Positions 13,001 to 28,000 of a stretch of 64,000 bases of DNA are shown here, piece by piece. The notes below the pieces were generated by a model, which was not told where the DNA came from, did no database searches, and was given only the letters and a program-made list of their open reading frames with translations. The position numbers were made by a program, and so were the translations under genes. Positions within the stretch are counted from its first letter, which is position 1. Every line of letters starts with the position of its first letter. Source of the DNA: Ophiura sarsii (lineage: Eukaryota; Echinodermata; Ophiuroidea; Amphilepidida; Ophiuridae); assembly GCA_035610835.1 (NCBI GenBank), contig CM069446.1:75315062-75379061 (forward strand), written 5' to 3'.

Positions 13001-16000
13001 GTGTTCAACTGTATTGGATCTCACCTACTGTGACAGTGTAGTTAGAGAAATAAATGATGACGGCATTCAGTCCTTCAAAAGCAGAGTGCATCATTAGATG
13101 AGTTTCATCATCTTTCATATTTTTTAGCTAAACCGCTGACTGGTCTGTAAGAATAACAGAATTGCCTTGATGCCTATATACCTGTGTTTGACCTGGTCAT
13201 ACCTCCTACATGTATGTGGTTGCTTTCACCTCAGCATTTTGAAAAAGGATGGATATTTACCGAAATGCACTGCAGGGTCAATTGCCAAACTTGAAATCAT
13301 CAATAACAACATCAAGAAACATCAACATAGTCTGCTAAATATTTATGATATGTACATCAACATTGACAATGACAATGACAATGACAATGCTGCTGTTCGG
13401 TCTCAAATATACCCACAAAAGATGCATTTTATCTCTACAAAGGTTAGAGTGAACAATGACATTGCAGATGAGGGACGGATCTTGTGAGAATCACAGATCA
13501 CTCACCATCATCAATGTAATGACAATATAAATGAAAATGCCACAAATCAAATAATAATACTGTAAAACAGTTTAATTTCTCGGCAACTTTATTTAGCGAA
13601 TTAGCATTAATTTGTTTCATCGTCCTATATACAGGGTGTCCCAAAAGTCTATGCACGTTTTTGAAGAGTCATATCTCATAAAATATAAATCATATGGTAT
13701 AAATTTAACCATATTTTGATAGACGAGGCTTAGGAAAATTATTTTAATACCAAACACAACCCTATTGGTGAACCCACAACATTATGAAACTGGTTGAAAG
13801 TTTTTGGCCATGTGCCAGACCAACCCATACCAAGTACCACACATTGTTGCTAAAATCAGGTGCGCATACATAACAGTATGAAAGCAACGTTGCGCATTAG
13901 TCACACAGTTCACTGCTTACCTTGCAATATTAATGTTATTACCAAACTCGGTCGCTCATAACATATATAGCCGTAGTAGACAACATTGCACAGCAAAAGT
14001 CTTCATTCAAGATGGTTAACAGCATAGATAAGCCAACACAAATTGTATGGTTCTACGCTGACACAAATTCAGTTCAACTTACTTACTCAACAAAAGTTCA
14101 TTATAAATATTGCAATTGACGGATCACTTTCCGTGTAACCAACACTACCCGTCTTTTTGTTAATCTCATGGATTCATGAACTTTATAAAGTATAAAATTA
14201 CATTTTTGCAGTAATACATATTTTCAATACGACTTATATTTTGTGAAATACAAAGCTTCAAAGTCGTGCATAGACTTTTGGGACACCCTGTATAATCATT
14301 ATAAATATTATAATCGGTGGTAATTTGGCGAAATTAATCTCCTAGCGAAATTAAATTGCTAGCAAAATTAAGTTGTTTTACAGTATATCAAGACTATTTA
14401 AAAAATAAATGTGCATGTAGATCAAGCATGTGCAACCTTTTCTACCACCCGGGCCTCATTGTGATTGTCGCAGTGATTGTCAAACATTTTGACCCATCAT
14501 ATCGAAACCGATCAGTTGTTGGCAAGGCTCATCTGCCAATAACAACAAAAGAAGTTGAGAAAAATAAAGAAAATAAAACAAATTTTCCACCTAGTTACAT
14601 AAAACTTGCGTTCCATGGTCAATGTTGACAAATTAGCTGTAATTTGTAAGCTAACAAATAGTTTTTTAACATGAATTTTCATATCCCTGAGACAACTGGT
14701 CTGTTTTGATGTGATGGTTCACATTTGTTTAATTTGGTGTATAACATATCCAGGTTGAGCGCCAGAAGGCCGTAACTCAAGAAATGCTATTTTGAAATAA
14801 TCGACTTTCAAATATTTGGGACTCATTACAATACACTTTAACACCCAACTTCTCTAATCTCTTTTATGGTTCTGAAAATTTAGGTTATATGGATTATTTT
14901 TGTACCAAAATATAAATTTGCCCAAAAATTGAGTTACGACCTTCTTGGGCTCAACCCTTGATATTACCCTGCTATGTGCCTGGAACTACACCTTAACACA
15001 CCACCCTACAGGATTTATTTGTATTTTTATTTAGGATAATATTTCAAATCAAATATGGTGCTTTTTATAATCAAAGTCAAGTTAAATTATCAAAACTATC
15101 ATTCGTCACCACACTGGTGAGTGCCCCCCCCCCCCCCCCCAAGATGAGTGATCATATTTTTTATTTTTGTTGTGTGAAGTGGATCACAGTAAAAAAATTA
15201 ATTGAAAGGAATTTATTAAGATAATTGACATCTACATTCTTGCTTAAATATTGTTGGTCAAACATCAAAGGTTTGCAATATTTCAGATGATTTTTGAGGA
15301 AAAAACTGTTCAGGGATGGACCTTTTGATCAGTTTTATTTTTGTCACCTTCCATACTTGTTTTTTCACCTAAAATGTCTGAAATTTGTGACGGTATTACG
15401 CAGGTAACCAACCTCCAAAGTTGTTTAAGTGATTGCAGAATAATATTGCACCCAAGTCAAATGGCATTGGCAGGCAACGTATGCAGTGACATCATCCCAA
15501 AAAGGAATGGTAATTTAAATACCCTATAGTTTGTTCAGTACCCAAAGACAAAAATTGTGATTGTATTTGTTTGTTTGTTTGTTTACACGGTCCGTCCATT
15601 TATTCGCACAAAAATAATTCCTTCTTGTTAACTCATCTATTAAATATGGGCGTGCATCATGCATTGTGCGCAGATGTTTATAATAATCCAGCTGCATGCT
15701 AACATTAAAATATACACGCTACAGTTAGAATTAATTTTGTGTGTGGATTAATTCACAAGTCTTGCCTATACTGAACAAAGTATATTGAACATAATAAACT
15801 CATACTCAACCTAATAGCACAGACACATACATTGAATAATGTCTTAAACAAAAGAAACTATTACTCATATATTCCCAATATTTATTGTTTGCTCTCTGTT
15901 ACAAATAACAAATTAACCATTCAACTTGTATAATTATGTAAGTAATTATACGGCCACACAGTGTCTCTGTTTGAATTCTATCTATCACTATCAATAGGCC

Positions 16001-19000
16001 CGTTCACACTGGTTCTAATTGGTGTGTTGGCCATAAGGCGACGAAAAACCACCTTGTTCTATGAGCAAACTGATCTTTCAGGTACATTGTAGGGTCGGGG
16101 ATTCAAATAACCAAATATTGTTGAAGGGAAAGACAAAATGGACCTGACAAGTTACTAGTAACCTGATCTGCCATCTCAAGATATAATAATACATTTTAGT
16201 TATGACTGTGATGAAAATTGCCACCACTCTCACCCCATGGAATGTCACATGTCTTAAAAATTAGCCAACTAATTTTTCTTTTTTTACTGTTTACTATGGT
16301 TTAATCAGTTCCAAATTGGCAAGAAATATTTGTTTTTATCTCTCTGCGCACAAAAGTAAAGATTACGTCCCGGCGCACATGGTTTTGGTCGCATTAATGC
16401 GTCACACATAATGCACAGTGCGCTTGATGTCTTCATAAGCGCCTGCATCCTTCTGTATTCATTTGGGCATAATTCTGTTAGACCCTGCACACCTACATTG
16501 GTAGTATGCGTCGTTCTTAAAAATCATGCACTATGAATACCTCTGTGAAGGGTATAACAGAATTACTCCGAAATTTTTGTTGTTGTTTTTTTACACACAC
16601 ACAAATTTCCACTTTTATAGTATACCATCTTTGAAACTTGTTCAACGACAATATCTGTTAGGCAACAAAAGAAAACCCTGTTCTACAGGCCCAATCGAGC
16701 CAATTCTTTTTATATTTTCAAATAAAACAAACTAGAAAACCCGGCGACCATACCTGAGCTGAGTGGTCAGTTTGCTCGTAGATCAAGGCAGGTTTTTTTG
16801 GTCACCTTAGATGCTGGAAAAAAAGAAACCCTGTTCTATAGATCCAATTTTTAGAAATTGATGAAAATATTCTCATCCAATGAATACTAACCAAATTTCT
16901 TTTCTTGTCAGGAAATGTCTACAGATTTATACGGTCATTTTGAGGGCAAAAAAGGTCCATGACCCAACCCGAGAGGTCCCTTTTAACAGGGTATTATGTC
17001 ACCTTATTTATTAACAGTTTTTTAATTTTTTAATTTTGCTCTGAACAATGACTGTCCATATTTGTTTAATTCACACATTTTGATGGACAAATTTGCAATT
17101 TACTTTGTAGTGAAAATCTAAGGCTTCGGTTTTTTTCCCAAAAAAAGAAAAGAAATCGCCATGTTGCCTTTTTACAGAACTACTTTAATAGTTTGTGTCA
17201 CCTCAAGTTGAGAGGTGATGTAAACACCACACATGTGATTCAAATATGTTGACATTTGCACCGGCAGAATTTAAGACAAATTATATATCAGTCTTTTAGC
17301 ACACACCTATGATTTGAATATGCTGACATCTCCTAATTTGAGGTGACAGTGAGTAAAGCTACTTAGTGTATTACATTTTCTGGCAATAAGAAACAAGTAG
17401 GCTAATTCTTAAAGGAGGGGTCCCGCAAGCACAACATTTTGCATTATATATGTTAGAAAAATAACTACCGAGCCCAACTTTTGTATTACATCAAATTTAG
17501 AGTAAAACACCACACTTATGACAAAAACGAATATAAACCACCATCTCTCAACATGCATTTTTTTTTTAAATTCTTGGTGATTGAAAATCTATGTGTTGAT
17601 CAACTCATACTTTGTAGTTATACAATGCATGCACAAATTTGAGCACTGATAACCATGAAGTCATCGACACCAGGACTTTGAGAGATGGCAGCAGTTTTTA
17701 TTTGTTTTGTCACTAAAATCAAAATTGTCAATCACAGCGAATGATCCGAGCGCTCGCAATCATTTCAAAGGTTGAGCGTGTCCTTGCATGCAGTGTGTAA
17801 TTCCAAAACATTCTCAACGCAGCGTGTGGTCTTGTTGATAGGGCCGCGATTAGTCAATTAATTATTTGTTTACAAGTACGTCATATCTTCCAATTTTACT
17901 GCGCCCTTGCCATCGTGAATGTCACGGTCATGATGTGCACTAGTCGCATGGGACGCTGGGGAATCGTATACGATGTGATCGACAATTTTTTGTTCTATAT
18001 AATCATGCAATTTTGGCTCGATAATTATTTTTCTAACATATAATGCTCAATAATGTTGTGATTGCGGGAACCCTCCTTTAAAAGCTACATCATTGTGTTT
18101 GAATTAACTGATGCCAAACAAAAAAACCCAGCTTTTTCACCCCCACTTGTGTGTTTTTAATCAAAGCCAAAACCAGTAATCAAAATTGACTCATGTAACT
18201 CCTTGATCAACAAAATGTATGTCCAGGTACTGTTTAATACCATGCACAGAGCATTTCTTGATTGCTGTACCATACAACCAACTATTGTGTTTGGTTCTGG
18301 CCTTGTTATCTATACTCCTCCTTCGTTTGTACTGACTCTCTATTGTTTGCCTTGACTAGACTAGAAGTGAAATTGCTCCCGACACAAAATTCCAAGTAAA
18401 TTTCACTGTGGGAGATGGCATTCCATTTCAATACTACAATTGGTATAACTTTGTTCAAAGGTTTTACACATAGGTAATGTAATAATATATACCTCAGTGA
18501 TCAGAACAGCTGATGATATGCATCTTTAAAAACTTTGGTCTCTATAGACTATAGTATAGAGTCTAGATTCATCACTGCATTGCCCAATGCCATAAATATA
18601 GCTATGTATGAAACATATACATTTGTTAGTTAATTCCATCTATCCCAATGTGAAGTCCCTTGGCCATCATGTTCCCTGTTCCATCCACACTTCAGACAAA
18701 TTTGAATCCCTTGGTCATTCTGATCCCTGTGTCCCACTGAGTGCAGGCCATTCGTCTTCGTACGATATCCAATGCTTGACAGTTAGTCACATCCATTTGG
18801 AGATTGAGAATGCAACCTAGAATCAATATTGTAAAAAGGAAGAAAAAATGTGGTTATTTTGAGTTCTAGGGCAAATCGTCTTAACATTATTTTGTGTGGG
18901 TAAAATGTTTGAATATTATTTACTTTTTAAAATGGTTTGTAGCATTAATAAAGGCACTGTTTAAATGCAATAAATACCTCAGAATCTTAATATTCTACGT

Positions 19001-22000
19001 CCAATCCAATGTCAGAACAGAATTAAGGAACAATATTCAATTTGTGAAAAATTAGTTTGAGTTTGCATAACAAATATTTCATAGTTGAATATTGCTTTTG
19101 ATGGTGCAAACAAATTCAAATGAATATCCCAATTTTGTTTACTTTCCCAATAAACATGATAGAGGAAAAAACAAAACCTGTTGTATTGGCCAGACCGACC
19201 CATGGTATTAGAAATTAATTGTTTTTGCTTGTATTGTAAATAAATATTTACAGATTTTTCAAAATTAAACAATAAATATGGTCAAGAGAAAATATGAATG
19301 GAAAAAACCCTGACCGACCCTGTTTGCCGGGTGGCTTTTTTGTACCTTAGCCAAAATGTTTCTTAATTTGGAAGGTGTTGGGCACACGCTTGGGTCCTGA
19401 AAGGTAAACCCTGAACTTTTCCTTAACCCATGATGTTATCATCCGAGCTGATATGTGAATACGAATTCACTGCCAGGTCGAGCGTTGCCATTGAGGCGTT
19501 GACAGGTTAGCTCAATGAAAAGGGAATTTCATACTTTGTCCCGATCCCCCGGTTTCCACACAAAAATATAGCCTGGCTGTAGATTCAAGATTTTCAGAAA
19601 TAAGATCATAAATTTGATATACGTGTAGCATATGGACATTGCATCTACCAAATTATTACCAAAACAATTGACCAAATATAGAATGTCGGGTTAATGTAAA
19701 ATGGCTGGACAAATATTTTTTGATTCAAGATTCAAGATTAATTCACATGCAAAGCATCTTAATTAATCAATTAATGCAGAAATGTAAAGATATTGAAATG
19801 GTTTAAAGCTGTCCAATATTTAATATGTTCAGAAGTTTGTCAAAGGGTGCATGAGAATCTATGAATTTTACTCCATTCAATAGCATGTTACAGGGTGAGT
19901 CAAAAAAAAGTTTACCCTAATTGAAAAAATTGAAAAAAATATTTCTGACCACAAAATCAAGGTAAACAAAACTTTAAATGATTGCGCCATTTCTTTGCTA
20001 CCATCTGGAAAAAAAATCACGCTATTTGATGATACCGTTAAGTAAATATGACAATTTCTGTACAGGAGCTGTTTTTTCACCAAAAACACGGTTTTTAATT
20101 TCAAGCTTAACGAGCTTAATAATGTTTACTAGGATTAGATGTAAAGCATTACACATCTTGTTTAATAAAATAATTAAGTAGACAATAGACTTGTTCAAAA
20201 TTGTCTCCTAATAGATTAAAACAATAGACAGCTTTTTAAAGGCCTATTTATGACACAATTACCACACTTTAATCATTTCATAGCAAAGGAATTGATCCTT
20301 TCGCTGTCGGTATTGTAATTTTGTATTGGTTGTATCTTATGAAATATAATGGTCAAGATCTGGAAGCGTGTTCGGACGTTAAATTGGTCACTTTTATTCA
20401 AAACAGCGTAAAATAAGTTCCCCTCAACCAATCTAAACCAGATAAAATTCATATTAAAGCTAATTAATTTGTCTTTATATCGTAGTAAATTGTTTTGAAA
20501 ACAAACGAATACTTTTTTCTAAACAAATCGCTGAAGTTGAGTAAACTTTTTTTTGACTCACCCTGTAGATGTAAGAATCAACTTGGGATTTTCAGAACTT
20601 TACCGGCGAGAATGGATTCTTAGATTCTTCTCAAATTTCTGACCCTGTTTTAATGCTCATTTAAATCAAAATGAGTTCAAACTCACATATAGTTGTAGGA
20701 GTAAGAATGGACATCCCCCAATCCTCCAGGTAAATCATGATCTTCCTTTGCATGGCACTCAACTTGTTGGAGACATCTTCCAGGATTAGGTCCTTACAAT
20801 GTATCTGCTTTGGCAAACGTGGCTGGGTCCCATAAGTCTACTACAGAGTCCTGCATGTGGACTGAGTTGGTTGGATCCTGGCAGGAATCCTACAAGAATG
20901 AACAATCAAGCATAAAGAATTAGTTCAAAATCATGAAATTGCTGATTCCATGGAAACTCGTATTACGTTTTAGCGGGCCATTCTTTAATTTCCATTCTCT
21001 ACATCTCTGTAAGAATATTTTGAATTAAGTTTTCATCATTTGTATATATGTAAACAAATGCCCAACATGAAAGATCAGCTGTTCGTGTTAATGCGAGACC
21101 ACTGCGAATATCGGTAACACGCATTACGCGCAAAGACGCACTAAAAATACCCCAACATTGTTTTGCTTTAGTTCTAAAACTAAACAATTCTACAATTAAT
21201 CAGTCACTACTGTAAGTAATATAAAAGGTTTATAATATAACAATAATTCAAATTCTTTTTTTTTAAATGGCAAAATATTCAGTAACACATGTTACCGTAA
21301 CACATGTTACATGTACACTTTGTCCAGCCATAATTTACTAGCATTTGATTCTTTATACATTTTAAATTAACAATAATCTTGACTTTGACAAATTGAAATA
21401 ACATATTATTTAACCATTAATAGTGATAAATAACATAGTATACCATCTTTGAAACTTGTTCAACGACAATATCTGTTAGGCAACAAAAGAAAAGGTTTAT
21501 AATATAACAATAATTCAAATTCTTTTTTTTTTAAATGGCAAAATATTCAGTAACACATGTTACCGTAACACATGTTACATGTACACTTTGTCCAGCCATA
21601 ATTTACTAGCATTTGATTCTTTATACATTTTAAATTAACAATAATCTTGACTTTGACAAATTGAAATAACATATTATTTAACCATTAATAGTGATAAATA
21701 ACATTCTTAAGCAGCTAAGAAAGTTTAAGCAATCTCATTGGTTCTCAGAGAAATCGGCGACATCTAGATGAGACAACTTAACATGGGGAGGTGGGGCTTA
21801 CGTTTTAACAGTGCACCCGACCTTCACAATGCATGGTTTGCTCCATAACGCGCACTTCTGCAGTGCGTCTTAGTGCTTTTCATGCGTTTATGCCGGCGCC
21901 GCGATGCTTACGCATGGTTTACTCATCGCATGTGATTGGATGGAATGTTTGTGGGCTATTCGATCCTAGCAGGGGTAAAAGTTTTTTTAATGTGGACAAT

Positions 22001-25000
22001 AAAATGTACTTATTTCTTTGATAAATGTCTAAAGTATGATTGTTTAAGAATGAGAATAAAGGTATTGTTTAAGAATGAGAATAAAGGTATTGTTTTTAGA
22101 CCGTACCCGTGTTATATTGTCTGACATAAATGCATTCGATAGTATTATTTTTTAGTAATATATAGACTCGGACAAACTGGCGATAATTAAATTAACAAAG
22201 ACCTTAAAAATACACAGCCTCGAACCCGGTCCCTCTCGCTATCGCGGCGATTGGTTACTCCACTAGGCTACAGGAACTGTGCTTACATGGATACCAGACG
22301 AACGAGCTATAATTGTATACAAAGTCTTTTATTGAAAGCCTCTAGCAGCCGAAAAACATGAGTAAATAATAACAATTGATGATGGCCTATAAGCATGATT
22401 CTAGCAGAATCTATGACGAGCGAAACTTAATTAAATAAACGCGAGGATCAAGCAAATGATACCAGCCGAGTAATTGAAATGAATAGTAATATATAGACTC
22501 GGACAAACTGGCGATAATTAAATTAACAAAGACCTTAAAAATACACAGCCTCGAACCCGGTCCCTCTCGCTATCGCGGCGATTGGTTACTCCACTAGGCT
22601 ACAGGAACTGTGCTTACATGGATACCAGACGAACGAGCTATAATTGTATACAAAGTCTTTTATTGAAAGCTCTAGCAGCCGAAAAACATGAGTAAATAAT
22701 AACAATTGATGATGGCCTATAAGCATGATTCTAGCAGAATCTATGACGAGCGAAACTTAATTAAATAAACGCGAGGATCAAGCAAATGATACCAGCCGAG
22801 TAATTGAAATGAATAGTAATATATAGACACGGACAAACTGGCGATAATTAAATTAACAAAGACCTTAAAAATACACAGCCTCGAACCCGGTCCCTCTCGC
22901 TATCGCGGCGATTGGTTACTCCACTAGGCTACAGGAACTGTGCTTACATGGATACCAGACGAACGAGCTATAATTGTATACAAAGTCTTTTATTGAAAGC
23001 CTCTAGCAGCCGAAAAACATGAGTAAATAATAACAATTGATGATGGCCTATAAGCATGATTCTAGCAGAATCTATGACGAGCGAAACTTAATTAAATAAA
23101 CGCGAGGATCAAGCAAATGATACCAGCCGAGTAATTGAAATGAATAGTAATATATAGACTCGGACAAACTGGCGATAATTAAATTAACAAAGACCTTAAA
23201 AATACACAGCCTCGAACCCGGTCCCTCTCGCTATCGCGGCGATTGGTTACTCCACTAGGCTACAGGAACTGTGCTTACATGGATACCAGACGAACGAGCT
23301 ATAATTGTATACAAAGTCTTTTATTGAAAGCCTCTAGCAGCCGAAAAACATGAGTAAATAATAACAATTGATGATGGCCTATAAGCATGATTCTAGCAGA
23401 ATCTATGATGAGCGAAACTTAATTAAATAAACGCGAGGATCAAGCAAATGATACCAGCCGAGTAATTGAAATGAATAGTAATATATAGACACGGACAAAC
23501 TGGCGATAATTAAATTAACAAAGACCTTAAAAATACACAGCCTCGAACCCGGTCCCTCTCGCTATCGCGGCGATTGGTTACTCCACTAGGCTACAGGAAC
23601 TGTGCTTACATGGATACCAGACGAACGAGCTATAATTGTATACAAAGTCTTTTATTGAAAGCCTCTAGCAGCCGAAAAACATGAGTAAATAATAACAATT
23701 GATGATGGCCTATAAGCATGATTCTAGCAGAATCTATGACGAGCGAAACTTAATTAAATAAACGCGAGGATCAAGCAAATGATACCAGCCGAGTAATTGA
23801 AATGAATAGTAATATATAGACTCGGACAAACTGGCGATAATTAAAGTATTATTTTTTGCGTAGAACAACTCCGCCTGCGGCGTCGTTGTTCTACTTAAAA
23901 TAATGGTACCACCACTGTTTTTGGCACATCAATTGATGTCACCCACGGTCATGGACCACAGTAGCTGTCACTTGGGGTGACGTTCATGCACAAATCTCAT
24001 TGTGACGTCTCCATTACATTCCGGTAAGGCAGGGCACCTGTCTTGTCAGTTCCCACTTCCCAGTCTGCAATTTGCTGATGAAACTCATTCCTAAGGGACG
24101 CACCATTTAACTTCAAGGAGGGGGGGGGGGGGGGGTAGGAAGTTTTTAAAGAAAAAAAACTTCACCCACTATCAGTCTATCAGGCAATCAAAAAACCTTC
24201 ACTCACTGATGAGTAAAAAATTGCCCACCCACCCAACTTTGCCAACCCAACTCAATATAAAGGTATCATATCATTATTAAAACAAAACACTTCGGCAGCA
24301 AACTAAAACAAAAACTTGCCGCCGCAGAAAAAGAGAGAGAAAAATCCACCCGAATCCAACTTCCTACCCCCTTGAAGTATAATGGTGCATCCCTAATTAG
24401 CCTTCATCATTGGCGTAACAACCAGAATTAATTATACTTACTGCAGAAAATGATGAGCACTCTGCTTGTCAGCTTGTGTAAATCTTGATTACGTTTTTGT
24501 ACAGGGTATTTTTCTGGATGTTTCCCCTCAGTGTCGGTATCTTTCTGCCATTCTGCATTTTGAAAAAGGATTAAAAGGATTAAAAGGAATGAAGTTATAT
24601 TTCAATTTATTCATTCCATCGGGCATTTCACTACTGTTAAAATGTACCCATGAACCTGTATCAAGTACATGTATCTATTAATTTTAAATATGTCATGCCC
24701 TCCTCCTCCCTAAAGTATAGAATCAAAATAGAAAGTAAAGACATTAGGCCGTCCCCACCCCCCACTAAAAAAAAAATGGTGGCGACGTCGCACTTTTCCG
24801 ATTCGTGTCCTGAGTGTTGGGTTTTGTGACGTGACATGGTTTCTGAAAACTGGCGTGAAAAAACAAGCTCTTCAAAAGACCGACACAGTGCCAGTCGCAA
24901 CTGACCAGTGCCAATATCAAACAACAATGCCATTCTCAAATGACGACGATTATTGACAATCACACCACAACCGATGACGGTTATTGACATTCACACAACC

Positions 25001-28000
25001 GACAGAGGCAATCTCAACCGACAGGCTTCAGTCTGAACCGAAAAAATTCAACTCTTAAAAGGTTTCACATTTTTAAAATGTTGCCGAGTTCGAAATGCAT
25101 GGCCATTTTTGTACCTAAAATGTTACCAAAATCTGCATAAATGTTGATTTTTAAAAAATAAATTTGTGGAATTTTTTTTGGGCCATATTTTGGGCCAAAA
25201 AATTGCTGATTTTACATGATTTGAGAAAAAAGTATCCACAAATCTTGACAAACGCAAAAAAGTGGGTCGGTAGGGCCTGTAAAAGAGGTTTTTTTTCCTT
25301 GCCTCGGAGTGACGTCACATGCCGTTTGCCGATATAAACAACAGTCGCTTACACTGCCTCGCATGACCTTGGAATGATCTTGTGTATGGCTGAGTAGAGC
25401 GTGGACACTGATGTGTTAAAATGTTTTGCTTTGTTAATTGTCAACAACAAATGACAAAAATACCTGGATGACCGAGGTCCGGGGTGACCTACATTTTTGT
25501 ACCTATAGGTTGCCCCGGAGTGACGTCACATACAGGGTGAGTCAAAATAGTCCGGTCCCGTTTTCAAAGAATCAAGAAAAATACTTTTTGTACAAAATTG
25601 GTAATTGTTTTCATTGTTTATGAGAGTAGACATACTTCTTCATACCTGGTGATGTTTTCAAGACAATATCATATTCCACGCCAGATTTACAACATTTTTA
25701 CAAAAAGACGCGTAATCCAAAGTGTTCCAAGTTTGGTGGTGGATGTTAATTCTACTGTAATATTAGTTATTCATACAACACAACACACTGTGTAACTGTT
25801 GCAATTTATACCAAAATATTATGTTTTATTTGTTGAATCTCTGATAAATTGAACGATATTGCATGCAAAGTATTTAAATATATTATAATATAACTCAGTA
25901 TTGCACAAATATATTCATAAAAATGGACTATGCACTTTGCCTGGTAAGTTGCCAAATCACAAACTGTTTAAAGATATAAGATCTGTTTTCTCTCAGACTT
26001 CTCTCATATCAGTTCGATTAAAATAACAAGTTTCAAAATATTTTGGTCAATATTTTGTTAAAACTCAATAATGTTTGTTATAGGCTAGCTCTGATTGCAC
26101 GAAAACTATTGAAAACATAACCGCAAAGACAATAGAATCTCTTTTCCTATTGTAATTGCTGTGAATACCAACACGCCTTCGATTGACTTATTCAAAAGGC
26201 GCGCGTTAAACGTTAACATCCATAGGGATCCCTTAGATAAGTTGGAACAGATTTTATTTCACAGAATTTAGAAAAATTATCATATCTCCCGTTTCGAATA
26301 ACAAATGTTAATGAAATAAAATTTAGGTTATAGCTAGTAATGCCACCTTACTAGGCAAGTCATAAATATATTCATTTTAAAATTTTAACTGGTTTAAAAA
26401 ATCGGTGAAATCGGGACCGGACTATTTTGACTCACCCTGTATGCTGTTGACCACAAACCAAAAAGGTAAATAAAGGTCTCTTACAGTTGCATAGCGTACA
26501 CAGCATGACGCGATCCCATGGGTGGGCGAGTAGAGCGTAACGGTAAAACTTCTTAGTTAAAACGTCTGGTTTGTTGTCAACGGCAAACAGCACAAAGTAC
26601 CCCCGGGGGGCCAGTCAAACATAATGGTGTACACATGCGTGACCAAATTTTTTCCAGACACCCCCTAAACAAGTTTTACCCTGCAAGCAAAATTACCCCC
26701 TAAACAAGTTTTTAGCGCGCTTTCCTTGCAAATTTTGACCCCTAAACAAGTTCTTGCCAGAATATGACCCCTAAACAAGTTTTGTCTATTTAACGGGGAA
26801 CAAAATAAGTTACTCTAAACACGTTCGACCTGTATTTTAAGCCGGGATTTTAAGCCACCCTTTTTCTTGAAAATCAGCGTTTTTGATACCCTTAACGCGT
26901 CACGCGTCCAACACTGAAAAAACACCCCTTTTTACACATTTTTTGGATCACGCATGTGTACAACATTATGTTTGACTGGCCCCCCCCCCCCCCCCCCGGG
27001 AAAGTACCGGTCATGACTGGGTCGACCTATACTGAATTGCCCCTATGATTCCTATTGTATAAAGGCTATACTACATACATGTATATTATAGTTATGCACT
27101 TATCAATTGTATCCGCAGCCCTGGGGACCCGGGACAAACGTTGCATGGCTATGTGGGGCGTGTACCAGGGACGTACAAAAGGTGCCCCCACTAGCCGGGA
27201 TGCGAAATTAATGAGTCTCTTCATGTATACTATACAGTGGCGTACCCAGGGGGCAGGTGCCCACCCCTGAAATATCCCCGTCGGTAAACTAGATTTGCGA
27301 TTTCTACTATGTGATTTTTTTTCAGCCGTTTTTTAGGACAACCTCATTTGGTTCCCCCCCCCCCCCCCCCCCCCTCACACTTATCAAGATTTCAGCGATT
27401 TCAGCTGCTGAAAAGCTGGGTACGCCACTGATACTATACGCTTTAATCCGTCAAGGTATCAAATGTTGTTTATGGTAAATAATATAGTAGCGGGGACGTA
27501 CGAAAATATAAGCCGGGGAATGGCCGGCCAGTGTAGCGGGGGCGGGCGCTAGGCTAGGGTACACAAAATGTATACACAGGGACAGTAGCCGGGGTGTACA
27601 CTTTGACCCACGTCTATGGGGGGTGGGACTGTACGCCGCTGTACACTTTTGTCCCGGCCCATGATAGTGTAGCGGGACGTACAAAAAATGGTGCCCCACC
27701 CTGCGGGGACCGTACACGCATGACACGACTGTACCCGGGACGTCACATTAGCAATTTGTACGTCCCGGCCCTAATCCCCGCTATCCACGGGGATGCAATT
27801 GATAAGTGCATTACTATAGTATGGAAGTACATGTACTATAATTATAATACATTCATGTATACAGCGTATTTCCATTTAATATTGGTTTTACCGTTTGACT
27901 CTTGAGCAAGCTGCATAGGCCTACTTGAGCTACGGGACGTCTAGCCAGACGTCCATTGCCCAAATGATTAAAATCCACAGAATCAAGTGATCAATCAGTC

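Larger units (their letters stand above)
25300..27030 (+). repeat. Diverged tandem duplication of about 230 bp, invaded by two elements
   Basis: 25300-25505 and the pieces 25506-25532, 26440-26600 and 27001-27045 share landmarks in order: CGGAGTGACGTCACAT, GAGTAGAGCGT, then TTGTCAAC, then a GACC...GGTGACCTA-type end. The second unit is split by the mariner MITE at 25533 and the hAT-like MITE at 26602. Confidence 0.6.

Noticed and set aside
12895..13096. Acceptor-like TTTATTTTCAG followed by a frame ending I-Q-S-F-K-S-R-V-H-H, recalling LINE reverse transcriptase C-termini
   Set aside because: The frame has a stop immediately after the acceptor and no other RT motif nearby; the similarity is too short.
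22430..22460. Hammerhead-ribozyme-like core (TGACGAG directly followed by CGAAAC) after a GATTCT/AGAATC hairpin in each SINE unit
   Set aside because: The base expected as C3 is A, or AT is inserted, stem II has no loop, and no U-H cleavage site with a stem III partner could be placed. At best a decayed relic.
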